64,000 nucleotides of DNA. Origin: Acestrorhynchus altus (taxonomy: Eukaryota; Chordata; Actinopteri; Characiformes; Acestrorhynchidae). A program made the position numbers and the translations under genes. Of this stretch, positions 12,176 to 23,687 are shown in pieces; positions within the stretch are counted from its first letter, which is position 1, and each line of letters starts with the position of its first letter. The stretch covers positions 15,290,592 to 15,354,591 of the forward strand of contig CM067524.1 in NCBI GenBank assembly GCA_034509495.1, in the 5' to 3' direction. Under the pieces are notes generated by a model, which saw only the letters and a list, made by a program, of their open reading frames with translations, ran no database searches and was not told the DNA's origin.

Positions 12176-12657
12176 GAATTCAAGCATTGCCATTCAAAAC
12201 AGGCATCCCTTCAGGTAACACCACATCATAACCAAGTTACATAATATACCATGACGTCTGGTATTTTGGTGTACACAGAAGTGATAAAGTTCTAGATTAT
12301 TATAGCGGCCACAGCTTCACTGCTGTTGTGTTTACAGAATTCTTAGGATTATGGACGGCAATTTAGAGATTAGTGTAGAGTTCGGATACAACTACTGCGT
12401 TGTGTTTGTGTTACTGTAGAGCATTTTGTCAAAAATGAATCAAGTTACATTGACTACTTAATTTATTTTTTTTACAACAAATCATCCATGATTAATTGTT
12501 ACTTAATGATGCTTAGTGATGCTATATTTGTGAGACCGGATAGTAAGTGATGCATATCTTCATGCAGAAAAAAAAAAGTCCCATCTCCAAAATGTCAGCT
12601 ACAAATCGTCTTAACCTTCAATGGAGGCCATGGTAAATAAATAAATAATTAAATACA

Positions 12658-12691
12658 TTTGGAACATTTCTATTGGTCCATTCATCATGAA
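12658..12691 (+). repeat. Dispersed repeat fragment with ATTGGTCC core
   Basis: The text ggaacatttctattggtcc, then attcatcatga, is the best-preserved copy of this short dispersed motif. Confidence 0.6.
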
Positions 12692-13464
12692 AGAAGGTTG
12701 TTGTCAGACAGCTACAGTATTGCTGCCTGTCCAACCCACACCACCTAGACTCGGTTCTGTCAGCATTAAAAAAAAAAACAGTATTAAATGTCTTAATGCC
12801 AAAACAACGAACCTAAATAATGTTTAAGTAATGTTTGAAGCATAGTTGATTATCTGTCAAGTTTCAGCAGGTTTTCACTGTTGATTCAGTGCAGAACAGT
12901 ATGCACTGTTGAATCAGCTTTAGACATCAATAGTGGTTCTACGGGCCAAGGTTGAACTGTACAATGGTGAATCAATGTTGATTTGGTACTTTGTCATCTG
13001 GAAAGAGTAACTTCCATACACTATCCCTGTTGGTTGCAGAGCAGCTAACATGGTGCAGCAGCACATGTACTAACATATCATCTAATTTGAGCATGTTATT
13101 AGTTTGAATGTCGCTTAGAACATTGTGTGTGTGATCTGACTGGATCCTAATAGGGTTGCACTTCACTTGGCTGGCTTAAAACACTGACTACAGTGGATCC
13201 ATGTGATGCAACAGACTCAGATATTAGAGGTTTTAGATGTGATTTGATGATGATTCTGATGATGACTGCTCGTTTGGAAACATTAGAAATATCATAAGTA
13301 ATAGAAACCATAAAAAGTATATATTTGTTGGCCTAAAAACAAACAACTTAACTCTGATTCCTATTTAAATAACAAATAACTGGTGGAATTTGTAGGTCAT
13401 GTAAAGGAGTAACAGGGCATATGGAAAGTGTTTGAAGTGCACTGTTCTGTGTATTTCAAAGCAC

Positions 13465-13604
13465 CTGTAGAAGTAGGAGCAACCTCGAACTGTGTTGTGT
13501 GTGAAGTGTTCTTGGGTCTTCTCGTTGCCAAAGTCCTCCAGTGGGTCTGACCAAAGCAAGTCACACATTGGTCCGTACGCAGGCGGCTCCTTGAATCTGT
13601 CTAA
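13465..13604 (-). CDS. ppp3ca: ppp3ca exon 6: central phosphatase domain
   Basis: This exon encodes Leu215 to Tyr260 and the first two bases of Ser261. It starts LDRFKEPPAYGPMCDLLWSD and continues with PLEDFGNEKTQEHF and TVRGCSYFY. The LLWSDP segment and RGCSYF are conserved across PP2B, and the Tyr at 224 and the PLED sequence favour the alpha isoform. The acceptor is ctgcag|TTAGAC and the donor TACAG|gtgctt. Leu230 replaces human Ile. The preceding intron is 1.1 kb and the following one 5.2 kb. Confidence 0.97.
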
Positions 13605-14750
13605 CTGCAGAAGGTAAACACATGTGCAACATTCACAACACAATGTTCCTAATGTTAATCAAATGCAAAGCCTGAATTCATTCAAACGATTCGCTTCAGA
13701 CAGGGCAGTCCTAATCAATTCCCCATCATGAGTTCAGTGAGGTGTGAAATCTGCACACAATTTCACTGTGTCACACACAGAGATAAGTCGGTATGAAATG
13801 CCGTATAGCACCACTGGGCCACATCTGTGTGATTGAGTCACCAAATGACTGACTTAAAACCCTCGCCCACCGCTTTCTTACAATTCCATTCCATTATTGC
13901 TGTCTGCCAAGACAGGAAATCACCGAGAAATGAAGGTTAAGGTAAAGGGAATGGAGATGAACCTAATGCATCACTGAATCTCGCTAAAATCAAACTCATC
14001 ATTCCTTAGAAAATAAATATATAGTAAAAAAACGATGTAAAGAACTTCATCAGTCCTCCTGATCACAGACCTGACAGTGGCTGTGTGTTTCTAAAACACC
14101 TCATCTTTTCTATCTAATTCCGCTTCTAAATGGGTTTCGCACTTTCTTCTGTGGGAAATTGAGAAGTGCAAACCATTTTGCCTTCTCATATCTGGCAGAA
14201 CCCATTTATAAGCCAGGCGTATGACAATGGTTCTTGCAAATCATCCAATCAATTAGAGGGGAGGGGAGAGAGGAGTACGACTGTGGCGTCAGGAAGCCTT
14301 TTACTGAAGGTGAAGAAATTGAAGAGGTTCATTTTTAAGTGTTTTAAATCTGCTTATTCGCTTAAAGAGAGGGACAGGCCATCTAGGCTTAATAACAGCG
14401 TGTTGTTTCTAAAGGAAATCGTCAGAGGAAATGGAAAAAGTTTCTGTTGTAGTTAGCGGTGAAAAGTAGAAATGAAAGAGTAATGAGGGAGGCTCACTTG
14501 ATATTCATGAAATATATCCTGCACTGCCAGGTAAATTAGCATATATGAATATTCAAATCTCATTCTGGCGAGGAGGTTAAAAAAAAAGAAAGTATTGGGC
14601 ATTTGACTACATTACATGTCTATCATCACACTGGAACAGAGGACCTCTGAACCAGGTGTTATTTCATTAGTATCAGTTGTCCACGTTTGGAGCTAAATCC
14701 CAGCGATGAGCTAAAGATACAGGATAAGATGGAAGGCGAAGCCCGCATAC
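13605..14750 (-). other. ppp3ca: ppp3ca intron 5
   Basis: This 1146-bp intron has no repeats that I recognise. Its exon-proximal half (about 14100-14580) is unique and contains several homeodomain/POU-like AT motifs; see the candidate element listed there. Confidence 0.9.
14100..14580. promoter_or_regulatory. Candidate intronic regulatory block (intron 5)
   Basis: This is a unique, repeat-free segment about 0.2-0.65 kb from exon 5. It has an AT-motif cluster, including ttgatattcatgaaa and agcatatatgaatattcaaa, that resembles POU/homeodomain sites. Conservation cannot be tested here, so the call is speculative. Confidence 0.2.
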
Positions 14751-14896
14751 TTTTCTGATGTCATCGAGGTTCGTGATTTCAGGAGACAGTCCTCCATGGA
14801 CGCAGAGGAACTGCTGGTTCATGAGCGCAGCCAAGGGGAGGCAGTCGAAGGCGTCCATGCACGCATCGTACACTCGTTCGGAGTACTTAATTCTAC
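14751..14896 (-). CDS. ppp3ca: ppp3ca exon 5: CVHGG metal ligand segment
   Basis: This exon finishes Cys166 and encodes Arg167 to Lys214. It contains CVHGGLSPE, with metal ligand His199, and the alpha-specific LAALMNQQF. The acceptor follows a long pyrimidine tract ending in gacag, and the donor is AAA|gtatgc. With this acceptor and the exon 4 donor at gtaagt, the junction reads Glu-Cys-Arg-Ile-Lys. Position 167 is therefore arginine, as I recall for the gamma isoform, rather than the lysine of human alpha. A second AG lies four bases downstream (gtag) and would give lysine only with the weaker exon 4 donor. Thr207-Asn208 is swapped relative to human Asn-Thr. Confidence 0.97.
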
Positions 14897-15351
14897 CTGT
14901 CAAGGAGGAAAAAGAAGGTTGAAACAGCAGGGAGGAAGGGCGCTGACCAGCCAACGCAAACATCAAAATGCACCAACACACTGGTCCTGTGTTAGCCAGA
15001 GGCTTTGAAAAGGCCATCCAAACGTCCAAAAAAGTGATTCTCACCCTTTTTTGTGACATCCAGACCAGTCCAAAAGCAACTGGTTTGACAAGTAAAAACA
15101 TCAAAGTGAGCAAGGAAAAGCAATGTGACTTCATATGGTGAACAGGAAAGTTCTGAATGTAAGCTTGACGGAAAGATGTGGTGGTTTGGCAGTTTGGGAC
15201 TGGAATAGGCCTGGTTTGATTTTACTTTCAAAGCTGCCATATTCAGGAACTTTTGATGTATGACAGTGTGTGAGTTTGGTTGGGATTAAAAAAAAATGCT
15301 CAGATGTGGTTTTACTAGCTGATTAACAATCCGGCTATGTTAACTTAGAAT

Positions 15352-15524
15352 TACCGTATTTTCCAGACTATAAGCCGCTACTTTTTTCCCACGCTTTAAA
15401 CCATGCGGCTTATAATGAGGTGCAGCTTTTTCTTCTTATAGATGTTATTTTCTGTTTTTTTTTTTAAAAACTTTGGGGGTGTGGCTTATATTCCGGTGCG
15501 GCTTATAGTCCGGAAAATACGGTA
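15352..15524. mobile_element. TA-flanked MITE (CCGTATTTTCC termini), copy 2
   Basis: The left terminus is CCGTATTTTCCAGACTATAA and the right is TTATAGTCCGGAAAATACGG, an almost perfect inverted pair flanked by TA. The interior repeats the GCGGCTTATA motif several times, giving a folded, palindrome-rich element with no ORF. It is a non-autonomous DNA transposon. Confidence 0.9.
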
Positions 15525-16096
15525 AACCGTTTTTCCTTTTTGTGAGATTGTGGAAAAAATGATAAGCTCTACATTTATCGGATAATATATACAACTGCAA
15601 CACTTACAGCCACAGAGCTTAATTGGCCTTGAAAACAGCAAAAAGAACTTTCTGTAATCATTTCGAATTTACTGATCAGTGTTGTGGGTGGCGTCCTGAA
15701 GAGACTGTAGTAAGGTCTGTTATCTTTTAGCCTCACACTTGATTAACACCTGCTCATCCCTGTTTCTATGTGCATGGCCCTCACAGCTGTTCCCCAGAAT
15801 GCCGAGTGGAGCAGCACTTTCTATAGTCAACCCACCTCCCATCACTGCTTCACCTGGTTGGCAAGCAGGAGCTTTTAACCTCGATAGTCTCACCTCTGTA
15901 TAATCTTGAAGGAGCTTTTGCGTTTGCCTAGAAATACTAGTGGGCTGGGTGTCTTATCATTATTTATCAATATTTTTACCCCTTTATCAACCCACCCCCA
16001 ACTAGGAAACTCCCTCATTGCAATACTCCTTTACAATGGATTGTACGGACAGGCACATGCCTCCTCCAGTACATACAGTCAGACACCACCTCTTTA

Positions 16097-16287
16097 GAAA
16101 GACTATGCAGCTGATGTGCTCAGAGGAAAGCGCTGGAAACCCCCAGGTCTGATACATCAAACAGCAGACGGCTGGGCTGGTCAGCATCACAGTTGCTCTA
16201 CTCAAACAGAGAGCAAGGCCAGTTGTGCTCTCTCGGTGCTCCAGCTGCTGATGGGAATTCCAGTGCCTTAGTCCGCTGAGGCACACG
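16097..16287 (-). mobile_element. SINE-like retroposon, copy 1
   Basis: It shares the modules gaggaaagcgctgga, gagcaaggccagttgtgct and ctctcggtgctccagctgct with copies at 26860, 43757 and 59917. On the minus strand it begins with gcctcagcggactaaggca, which resembles a tRNA-type A box, suggesting a tRNA-derived SINE. Confidence 0.6.
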
Positions 16288-16578
16288 TAGACGTGGGTAA
16301 ACGTACATTTTTGAAAAGACTGTTACATAACAGTTGTGGGGTCTTTGGATTTGGCTTGTTTACCAGCTTGGTTTAACCTCGACAAGCTGTTTTTATTTAG
16401 AGTACAGAGCAGTGTTCACATTATATCCCTCCCATATACAGAACCCTGATTATTCAACCATGCCAAGTTAAACAGTGTTTCCATGGTGGATTAGCTTTAA
16501 ATGACAGTTTACATTAGGAATCTAAGCTGGTAGAATTTAGGTGTGTGGTTTGTCAGGACAAGCTGGTGCTCTACTTAC

Positions 16579-16690
16579 ATTCCTGCTTAAAGGTGAAATA
16601 CTCTGTTAAATGTCTACATTCGTGGTTCCCGCGCAGCAAAAACAGTGTTTTGGGGTAAAGGATTTTTAAGGCCCATAAGTACAGCACACA
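16579..16690 (-). CDS. ppp3ca: ppp3ca exon 4: RGNHE catalytic motif
   Basis: This exon encodes Cys129 to Glu165 and the first base of Cys166. It contains the third PPP hallmark, LLRGNHECR, with Asn150 as metal ligand and His151 as the general acid. WALKILYPKTLF is specific to the alpha isoform among human calcineurins. I place the donor at GAA T|gtaagt, a perfect consensus; the alternative four bases downstream (gtagag) would also keep frame only with a matching shift of the exon 5 acceptor. It is followed by an intron of 1.7 kb and preceded by one of 547 bp. Confidence 0.97.
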
Positions 16691-17237
16691 CTGGAAAAGA
16701 GAACAAGAACACAGAGATATGATGTTACTACTAACAAAGCTTAAAATACACCGAAAGCTGTTTTGCTTGAGGGGCAAAAAATGAATCTCACAAGTGAAGA
16801 ATTGAGATTTACCCTTTCTATAACTAATACAAAACCTCTGAAAATGAAAAATAAAAATACTAAGCTTGCAGAAAATAAAGATTACTGATTAAAAGTATAT
16901 GAAAAAATGAAATCTGATCTGTCTGTCATGTTAATTTGGCCAAGAAATGTCAGTTGGCTGCCAGAAAACAAAGCCTTGTTGCTGTCATGCAAAAACGAAT
17001 TTTGAAAATGGGAGAATTTACGGACAAAATTCTGAACTTTGAGTGCAAATCATTTTGGAGCATTTCTGTTGGTCCACTCATCATTAAATTTGATTTGAAT
17101 CCATAATTAATGCATAAGAAAATATTCATTTGCTGACAGCAAAGGAAGACTAATTACCTTTGTTTTTGGGGAACCTTTGTTTAGCATTGTTTAGCTTTAG
17201 CATCTCTTTAATGAGAATAAATCCACAGCAGACTCAC
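16691..17237 (-). other. ppp3ca: ppp3ca intron 3
   Basis: This is the shortest intron, 547 bp. The only recognisable content is a fragment at 17050-17090 of a dispersed repeat carrying an ATTGGTCC motif, also seen at 9745, 12658 and 43988. Confidence 0.9.
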
Positions 17238-17362
17238 TTCAATACTGAAATATCCTCTGTCCACGTAATCACCCAGGAATAAGTAGCGTGTGCTGGCTGG
17301 AGACCCTCCGACCTCAAAAAGCTTCATCAGATCAAAGAACTGCCCATGGATGTCTCCACATA
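17238..17362 (-). CDS. ppp3ca: ppp3ca exon 3: metal-binding GDIHG and GDYVDRG motifs
   Basis: This exon completes Val87 and encodes Cys88 to Glu128. It carries two of the three hallmark PPP-family motifs: GDIHG, giving metal ligands Asp90 and His92, and GDYVDRG, giving the bridging ligand Asp118 and phosphate-contacting Arg122. Between them is the conserved FFDLMKLFEVGGSPASTRY stretch; Ser110 replaces Asn of human alpha. The acceptor follows a pyrimidine-rich tract ending in ctag and the donor is the strong GAA|gtgagt. The reading frame is open throughout and joins exon 2 in phase 1. All catalytic residues are intact, so the enzyme should be active. Confidence 0.98.
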
Positions 17363-18483
17363 CTAGAAAAGAAGAAGACATGCATGAGTTTCACAGCTTT
17401 TGCTGAAAGATATATTCACAAAAATGACCATCAGCGACACCTTCAACCCCAGCAAACTGATCAACGGACATGAAAGTGCATGTAAACCAGTGACACCTGT
17501 AATCCTCTCTTAATTCATCTTTCAACAACACATTCTTCCCTCTTCACAATGGGGCACATTTCCATACAGAGCTGATGGCAGGGCTTTGAAGTGCCACACT
17601 TCCAGAAAGCTTTCCCTCTGTCTTGTTGCCAACCAACAGTGCTTAAGGCTTTTCAAATAAAGCGTGTCACCTGGTCTCTTGTTTAATGAATAATAAATGC
17701 ATCAGTGGCGTGGGATGAAATGCGTCTTTGTACAATAAACAATGCGTGCTGGCCCCGAGCAAAGCCTCGGTTTCATGGAGTGCACAGCAGAGCGATACAG
17801 TTATTGAGATGACCTTGTATAGTAATAGCGTAAAGGGGTATTCAGTTGTTTTGTCCTGTAGTAAACGGAGTGAATGTGCAGCCTGAAGGGATCCAGGCTT
17901 CAGCAGTCGCTTGGCTCCTGAGGGGTTTTCAAACATCTCAGCTGAAACCACACCATGATACTGGCCATGAAACATCCAGCAAGGACCTTTAGGCCTCTAT
18001 TTACAGTATAAGACAGTATTTATATTTATATACAGCAAAGCAGATAGAAAAGAAGTTTGCCAGAATAGAAAAGATTATTAGTCCATTTTAATCGTGTTAA
18101 TGACAGAAATGTTCACTGGCAAAGGTTTTTTTAAATTCCCTCATTGACAAAAAAAAAACAAAACTGCACTATAATGACCTTAAAACATGTTTTCACCCTA
18201 ATGATGAAAACCTGACAAAAGCAAATAGCATTATAATGAAATTTGATTATGAACACTTTAATTTTACCTTATTTACTTCACTAACTACATTATCTAATCA
18301 CAGACATCAGTACCAGTCCTTCTACTGACCAGCTTCTTATCTGAATTTTGCGTTCCACCTTAAATGATGATATAAGCAAACTATTCTTTTAAATAGAAAA
18401 TGTTCGATAGAATATCTGTAGAAAAGTGAATATTAAACTGGTTCCCCCAGAATTTTAAAAATACTATTATATAGCTATTCTAC

Positions 18484-18975
18484 AGGGGTTGGACAATGAA
18501 ACTGAAACACCTGGTTTTAGACCACAATAATTTATTAGAATGGTGAACTAGGGCCTCCTTTTGTGGCCAATACAGTGTCAATTCGTCTTGGGAATGACAT
18601 TTTTGGATACAATCTGGGTTAGCACCCGAACATCCCTTTCAGACAGCTTCCTCTTGCGTCCACAGTTAATCCTGTTGGATGTGGTTGGTCCTTCTTGGTG
18701 GTGCTGATGTTACCCTGGATACCGTGGCTCTTGATACATCACAAAGACTCACTGTCTTGGTCACAGATGCGCCAGCAAGACGTGCACCAACAATTTGTCC
18801 TCTTTTGAACTCTGGTCTGTCACCCATAATGTTGTGTGCTTTACATCATTTTGAGCAAAACTGTGCTCTTTCCTGCTAATTGAACCTTCACACTCTGCTC
18901 TTACTGGTGCAATGTGCAGTTAATGAAGATTGGCCACCAGGCTTTTCACCAGTTTTGGTGAAGAGAGAAAACAGA
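18484..18975 (-). mobile_element. Tc1-like transposon, internally deleted
   Basis: The left terminus reads ggggttggacaatgaaactg. On the minus strand near 18690-18830 a short frame encodes RPEFKRGQIVGARLAG and further helix-turn-helix residues, the N-terminal DNA-binding part of a Tc1-type transposase. The catalytic DDE part is missing: the sequence jumps from the gggaatgacat region near the terminus straight to the N-terminal coding part near 18600. Confidence 0.85.
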
Positions 18976-19260
18976 TTATATCTCACTAGCTTTGTAGTAA
19001 TAGCTACACTATTATATTCGTCACTCAAAAACCTTGTATCTCTAAAACACAGCTAGAAAGGGGAAAAAAAAAACATTAACTCTCAATGGCGGTCAATGTA
19101 AAAACATTTTGTCTGTTCATTATTTTTGATACCATGTAAAGAACAGACAGATGATGACAAAAAGAAAAAAGTAAAGAACGCAACAGTAATGATATACTAC
19201 AGATGAGATGAATTACCCTTGAGCTCCTTTAACAATCTGTTTTTAAAAACAGTACTGTAC

Positions 19261-19668
19261 AGCCATCAGCCATTACATTAAAAACACCAAGAGGGGAAAT
19301 TAATGGCATTGACTCATTATTGCGGCATCTGTCAAGGGGTGAGATACATATTAGGGAGCAAGTAAACAGCAGAACAAAATGTGCTGGAAGCAGGAAAAAC
19401 TGGCACTTGTATGAATCTGAGCCACTCTGACAAGAACCAAATAATGATGGCTAAATGATTTGGTCAGCAGTGGTCAGCACCTCCCGTTGTGAGTCCCAAC
19501 CTCACAACGTATAGGTCTTAAAAGATCTGCCGCTAATGTCTTGGTGGTAGATAAAGCAGGACACCTTCAGAAGCCTTGTGAAATCCACATGTTGATGAAT
19601 AAGAGATGCTAGTGGTACAAAGGGGACCTAGATGATATTAGGCAGGTGGTTTGAATTTTATGGCTAAG
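19261..19668 (+). mobile_element. Tc1-like transposon relic, internally deleted
   Basis: The ends read agccatcagccattacatta and ttaggcaggtggtttgaatt, the terminal type of a common fish Tc1 family. The interior keeps agtggtcagcacctcc-type and gatctgccgctaatgtcttg fragments, but most of the transposase gene is gone. Confidence 0.8.
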
Positions 19669-22600
19669 TGACAAACGTTTCATCTAACACCACCTGAATC
19701 GCTTACTCATTTTGAAAGCTTTTTACCCTCCGACCTGCAAGTGCTGAGCCTCAGTACTAGTTCCTGCAGTGTGACGTTTTGGATCCGAATGCTGTGGGAG
19801 AGTCTCGAGAAGTAAGCCAGGCTGCTGATGAACTTTTGATACATGCGCACACACAGCTTGACAGAAACAGTCAAACACAGTCTTGCGCCATTATGGGGAC
19901 GTTCACCTGCAGCAGCAAGGTTAACATTCCTACTGCGAATTACCAAAAGGTATAGTCAGGCCTATTTAAGCAGCAGAAATTATACACTGTTCCCCTTTAT
20001 AAATGTCTCTAATGGAAAAAGCATTTAAGGTAGAGAATGTGTATTATGATGACATTTAACAAAGGCAGTCAAGTCGTATGCAATCACCTTCCTCTACACT
20101 GTCTAAAAGGGTAAAATTCCTAGGCAGTGATTGGACTGTTCACTGACCTTTGCTGTCGCACATCATGCACGTCCCAAAACATAACTCCATATTTTTATCC
20201 AAAAGCACGTTAATAAACCTCTGTTGAAGACAGCAGCGAAAATCTGTGATGGCGAGACGGATTGCAGCTGCAGAGAATTAGCGCTGCAGATGAAAACTTC
20301 TGCAGGTGACTTGAACTCACTCCATCAATGCCTGTAGTTCCTGCAGCTGGCATGGTGACAACCAAGATAAGTGACTGACTGTATTCCAGCAGCTCATACT
20401 TCATGACAACTGCTTTCTGCAAAAGCAGCTCAAACTTTCTACTCCTGAGGGGGTGAATGAATTATTTACCTACCAATTACCCAAACAAGATTGTTTTTTC
20501 GGATTTTTGTGTATAAAGGCTACTACACACCAACAGCGCGAAGACCAAAATATCAAGAATACATCCACCCTCAATGTCAGCAGGTTACCTGCCATCACAG
20601 CACATTCATAATATGTATGCAGAGGGTTGATAATGAGTGTACAGAGGTGGGGCTTAGCGAGGCATAGGGTACAAAGTAGCCAATCAGAGCCATTTCTGCT
20701 TCATACATCACAGCGGCAACCAATGGCAGCATTAATATTCGGAAGGTCATTGCCCATCCCTGTGTTTCATCATGAATAGAGCTTTCGCTTGTGTAGCGGA
20801 TTCCCTCGCCACTAGTGTAGCTAGTGTAATGTCTGCTTCCAACATACCTGACTCAGCTAATCAGCTCTTTAGCAAGCCCTTACCGAGTTACAGGTTTGGT
20901 AAAACAGGGAAACCACTAACATGTGCAGGGGTGGGGTGCGGGTGTTTGAGAAACACTGCACTAGGAGGAGCACTAGGAGGAGTATGCGTAGTATGTACCA
21001 TTGTATGACATGTTTTATTATAATGAATAAAGCTGGACTATATGAACATTTTTAAGGTATTGTGATAAATATTGCTTTTCTGAGCATATGGAAGAGAGTG
21101 TCAAGACTATTCACATTTTTTGTTGTTTTTTTTTGATAAAGTTTTAAACAATCATTGCATTAAGTCAAATATTGCAGTAAACATTATGAAATGTCTTTAC
21201 AAATCACGATGTAATATTTTTACAACATCATATCATCATATAATTTAATCATAATATTCCCTTTCAGAACAAAACACAGCTTTCTTCTAAACCAAACTTA
21301 AAACCCATAGTTCAGAACATTATCAAATAAATATTAACAACAGATTCTGCAGAAAAACAACAGCAATGATGGACTTCATGAAAGTAGTTATCACAGGAGG
21401 TGGGTGTGCTTACTAACATTATGATGATTAAAATGAAGTGACCACAATACTAGTATGCACAGACTAATATATTGAAATAGTTTAATAGAATTCAATGAGA
21501 GGACTGTAAAGCAGGTCTCGGTTAATTTCCATTTGTCAGCATGAAGCAGTTGAGGTAAAGCAGGTTTTCTAAAAGAGAATGTGATCTACATAAAAGCAAG
21601 AGCTCAATATGAAGGCTGACATAATGCTCCTGTAGGTGCACACTGAGATGCACATTTCCATGGTTACGCCGGATAGCAGGCTCAGTTACAGTATCAATTT
21701 GAAATGCAAATGCAGTTTGAAAAAGGGAAAACGCTCCTTCCAATCCCTCAATCCCTACAGCCTATCAATATTTGCAGTGTTTCTGTCAAACATGTCTGAA
21801 ATATATCACCCAATCTCAACCCACCATTAGCCGTCTCTATTAACATGGCCCCAACCTCAGCCGATTCCACTGGCCCTGATGTTTACGCCGTTTTGTTTTC
21901 CTGTCAATCTGGAAACCACATTTGTCATTGCCCCCCTTTATTCCTTATTCATGGAATCAGAACGAATTCTATAAAGACAGCTTCCTCTATTAAAACTCGA
22001 GTGCTGTTTACAGAGACTTACCAAGTCACGTTTCATCCTCAGGGTTTCTCGGATTCAGGCTACTTTGTCTGCCAATGCTGCTGTCTCACCCATTCATAGT
22101 AGTCATTAAACTAATATACAAAGCAAAACCGAAACTCAAACCCTTAATGTTCACATTTCCCTCTTTCTTTACCACCTGAAAGGATTCAAAAATGGCAATT
22201 CAATCTCACTTCCAAATAAATGATTTTCACATCAATTATGCCACATTTTTCCTCTGGTGACCCCTAAATTCTCAGTCAAAACAAGGCACCGCGTAGTGCT
22301 TTCACTGCTCCAACACACCTGATTTACCACTTCGACTTATTATCACAGTCCTGATCCATTAGATCAGGTGTGTTAGATGAGGACAAATGCTTTACCAGCT
22401 TCCCACAACACTGTTACACAGACGCTAATTACTAAAGTATAAACCGCACACTGACCATGAGCTCTACCAGCCTCACACGCTTTTCTTTTTGACAAATAAG
22501 GACAAATCACAAGACAGTCTGACAGAATAAAGTTCTAGACTGCTTCAGCAGAGGCAATAATTAGCAAATACCCTGAGAAAATGACCTCTAACTCTCTGTT

Positions 22601-22794
22601 TATCTACAAAAAACAGCTAAACTATCAAGAGAAAGAGAGGGGGAAAGGGAAATAGCAAGCAAGCAAGTTTGAGCAAGAAAGTGAATGAAAGAAAAGGAAG
22701 AAGGAGAGAAAATAAGTGATAGAAAGGACAGCGAGAGCAAGTCAGAGAAAGATAGCTAGAGACAAGTATTTAAAGGTTTTTTAATCTGACATTT

Positions 22795-23097
22795 TGGAGC
22801 AGTGACACAAGAAATATATATTTACAATAAAAAAACAGAAAATTGGCATGTGCGTATGTATTCACCCCTTTGCTATGAAGCCCCTAATAGTTCTGGTACC
22901 TTCAGAAGTCATATGCTTAGTGCAATCTAAGAATCACATGATCTGTGAAGTATATACATACCTTTTCTGAAAGGCCCCAGAGGCTGCAACACCATTACGC
23001 AAGAGGCACCAATAACCAAACACCACCATGAAGACCAAGGAGATCTCCAAACAAGTCAGGGACAGAGTCGTTGAGAAGTATGCATCAAGGCTCAAAA
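22795..23097 (+). mobile_element. Tc1-like transposon 5' end with transposase N terminus
   Basis: A terminal region with tgtattcaccccttt and aaaggccccagaggctgcaa leads to an ATG at 23028 that opens MKTKEISKQVRDRVVEKY, the N-terminal helix-turn-helix of a Tc1-type transposase. The frame then runs into GA-rich repeat and the rest of the element is absent. Confidence 0.85.
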
Positions 23098-23333
23098 AAT
23101 TGAGTGAGAAAGAGAGAGAAAGCAAGCAATGGTAAACAATAGAGGGTGAAACGCACAAGAAAGAGCCTGGGAGGATGAAGGGAAGTGAGAGAGCAAAAGA
23201 GAGAGGGAAAGAAAGCAGAGGATATATAAGGAATGAGAGAGTGCACAAGAGAGAGAGTGAAAGTGAGAGAGCAAGAGAGAAAGAGAAACGAGAAAGAGAA
23301 GTGAGATTGAGAGAGAGAGAGAGAAAGAGAGAA

Positions 23334-23375
<42 letters not shown>
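23098..23375. repeat. GA-rich tract ending in (GA)n
   Basis: Purine-rich sequence culminates in an uninterrupted GA run at 23341-23374. The long open frames on both strands are low-complexity artefacts. Confidence 0.95.
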
Positions 23376-23377
<2 letters not shown>

Positions 23378-23598
23378 TGCCACTCTGGATGATTTATTTT
23401 GCTACTTGGATACAAATTAGTTCCTTGGCAATGATTTACAAACTTTGATCTACAGATGTATTTATCGGTATGTGTGTGCGCACATATGATCGTGTGTGTG
23501 AGCAACAGAGAGCACGGCATAGTCTTTTGGAACCATCCAATTAGCATGTGTCAGTGGGACTGTGGTGGGAAGCAATTAGGCTGAGCTCAGAGTCTCTG

Positions 23599-23599
<1 letters not shown>

Positions 23600-23685
<86 letters not shown>
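23600..23685. repeat. (CA)43 microsatellite
   Basis: An uninterrupted AC run of about 86 bp. Confidence 0.98.

Positions 23686-23687
<2 letters not shown>

Larger units (their letters stand above)
8294..13464 (-). other. ppp3ca: ppp3ca intron 6
   Basis: This 5171-bp intron holds a GT tract at 8480-8533, Tc1-like relics near 9061-9290 and 9364-9490, a TA-flanked MITE at 9497-9657, and a retroposon with target-site duplication at 11800-12188. I see nothing recognisable in 9790-11799 or 12700-13464. Confidence 0.9.
14897..16578 (-). other. ppp3ca: ppp3ca intron 4
   Basis: This 1682-bp intron contains a TA-flanked MITE at 15352-15524 and a SINE-like copy at 16097-16287. The rest is unremarkable. 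Confidence 0.9.

Noticed and set aside
22934..23547. Leucine/serine-rich ORFs on the minus strand
   Set aside because: They are translations of GA-rich low-complexity DNA.
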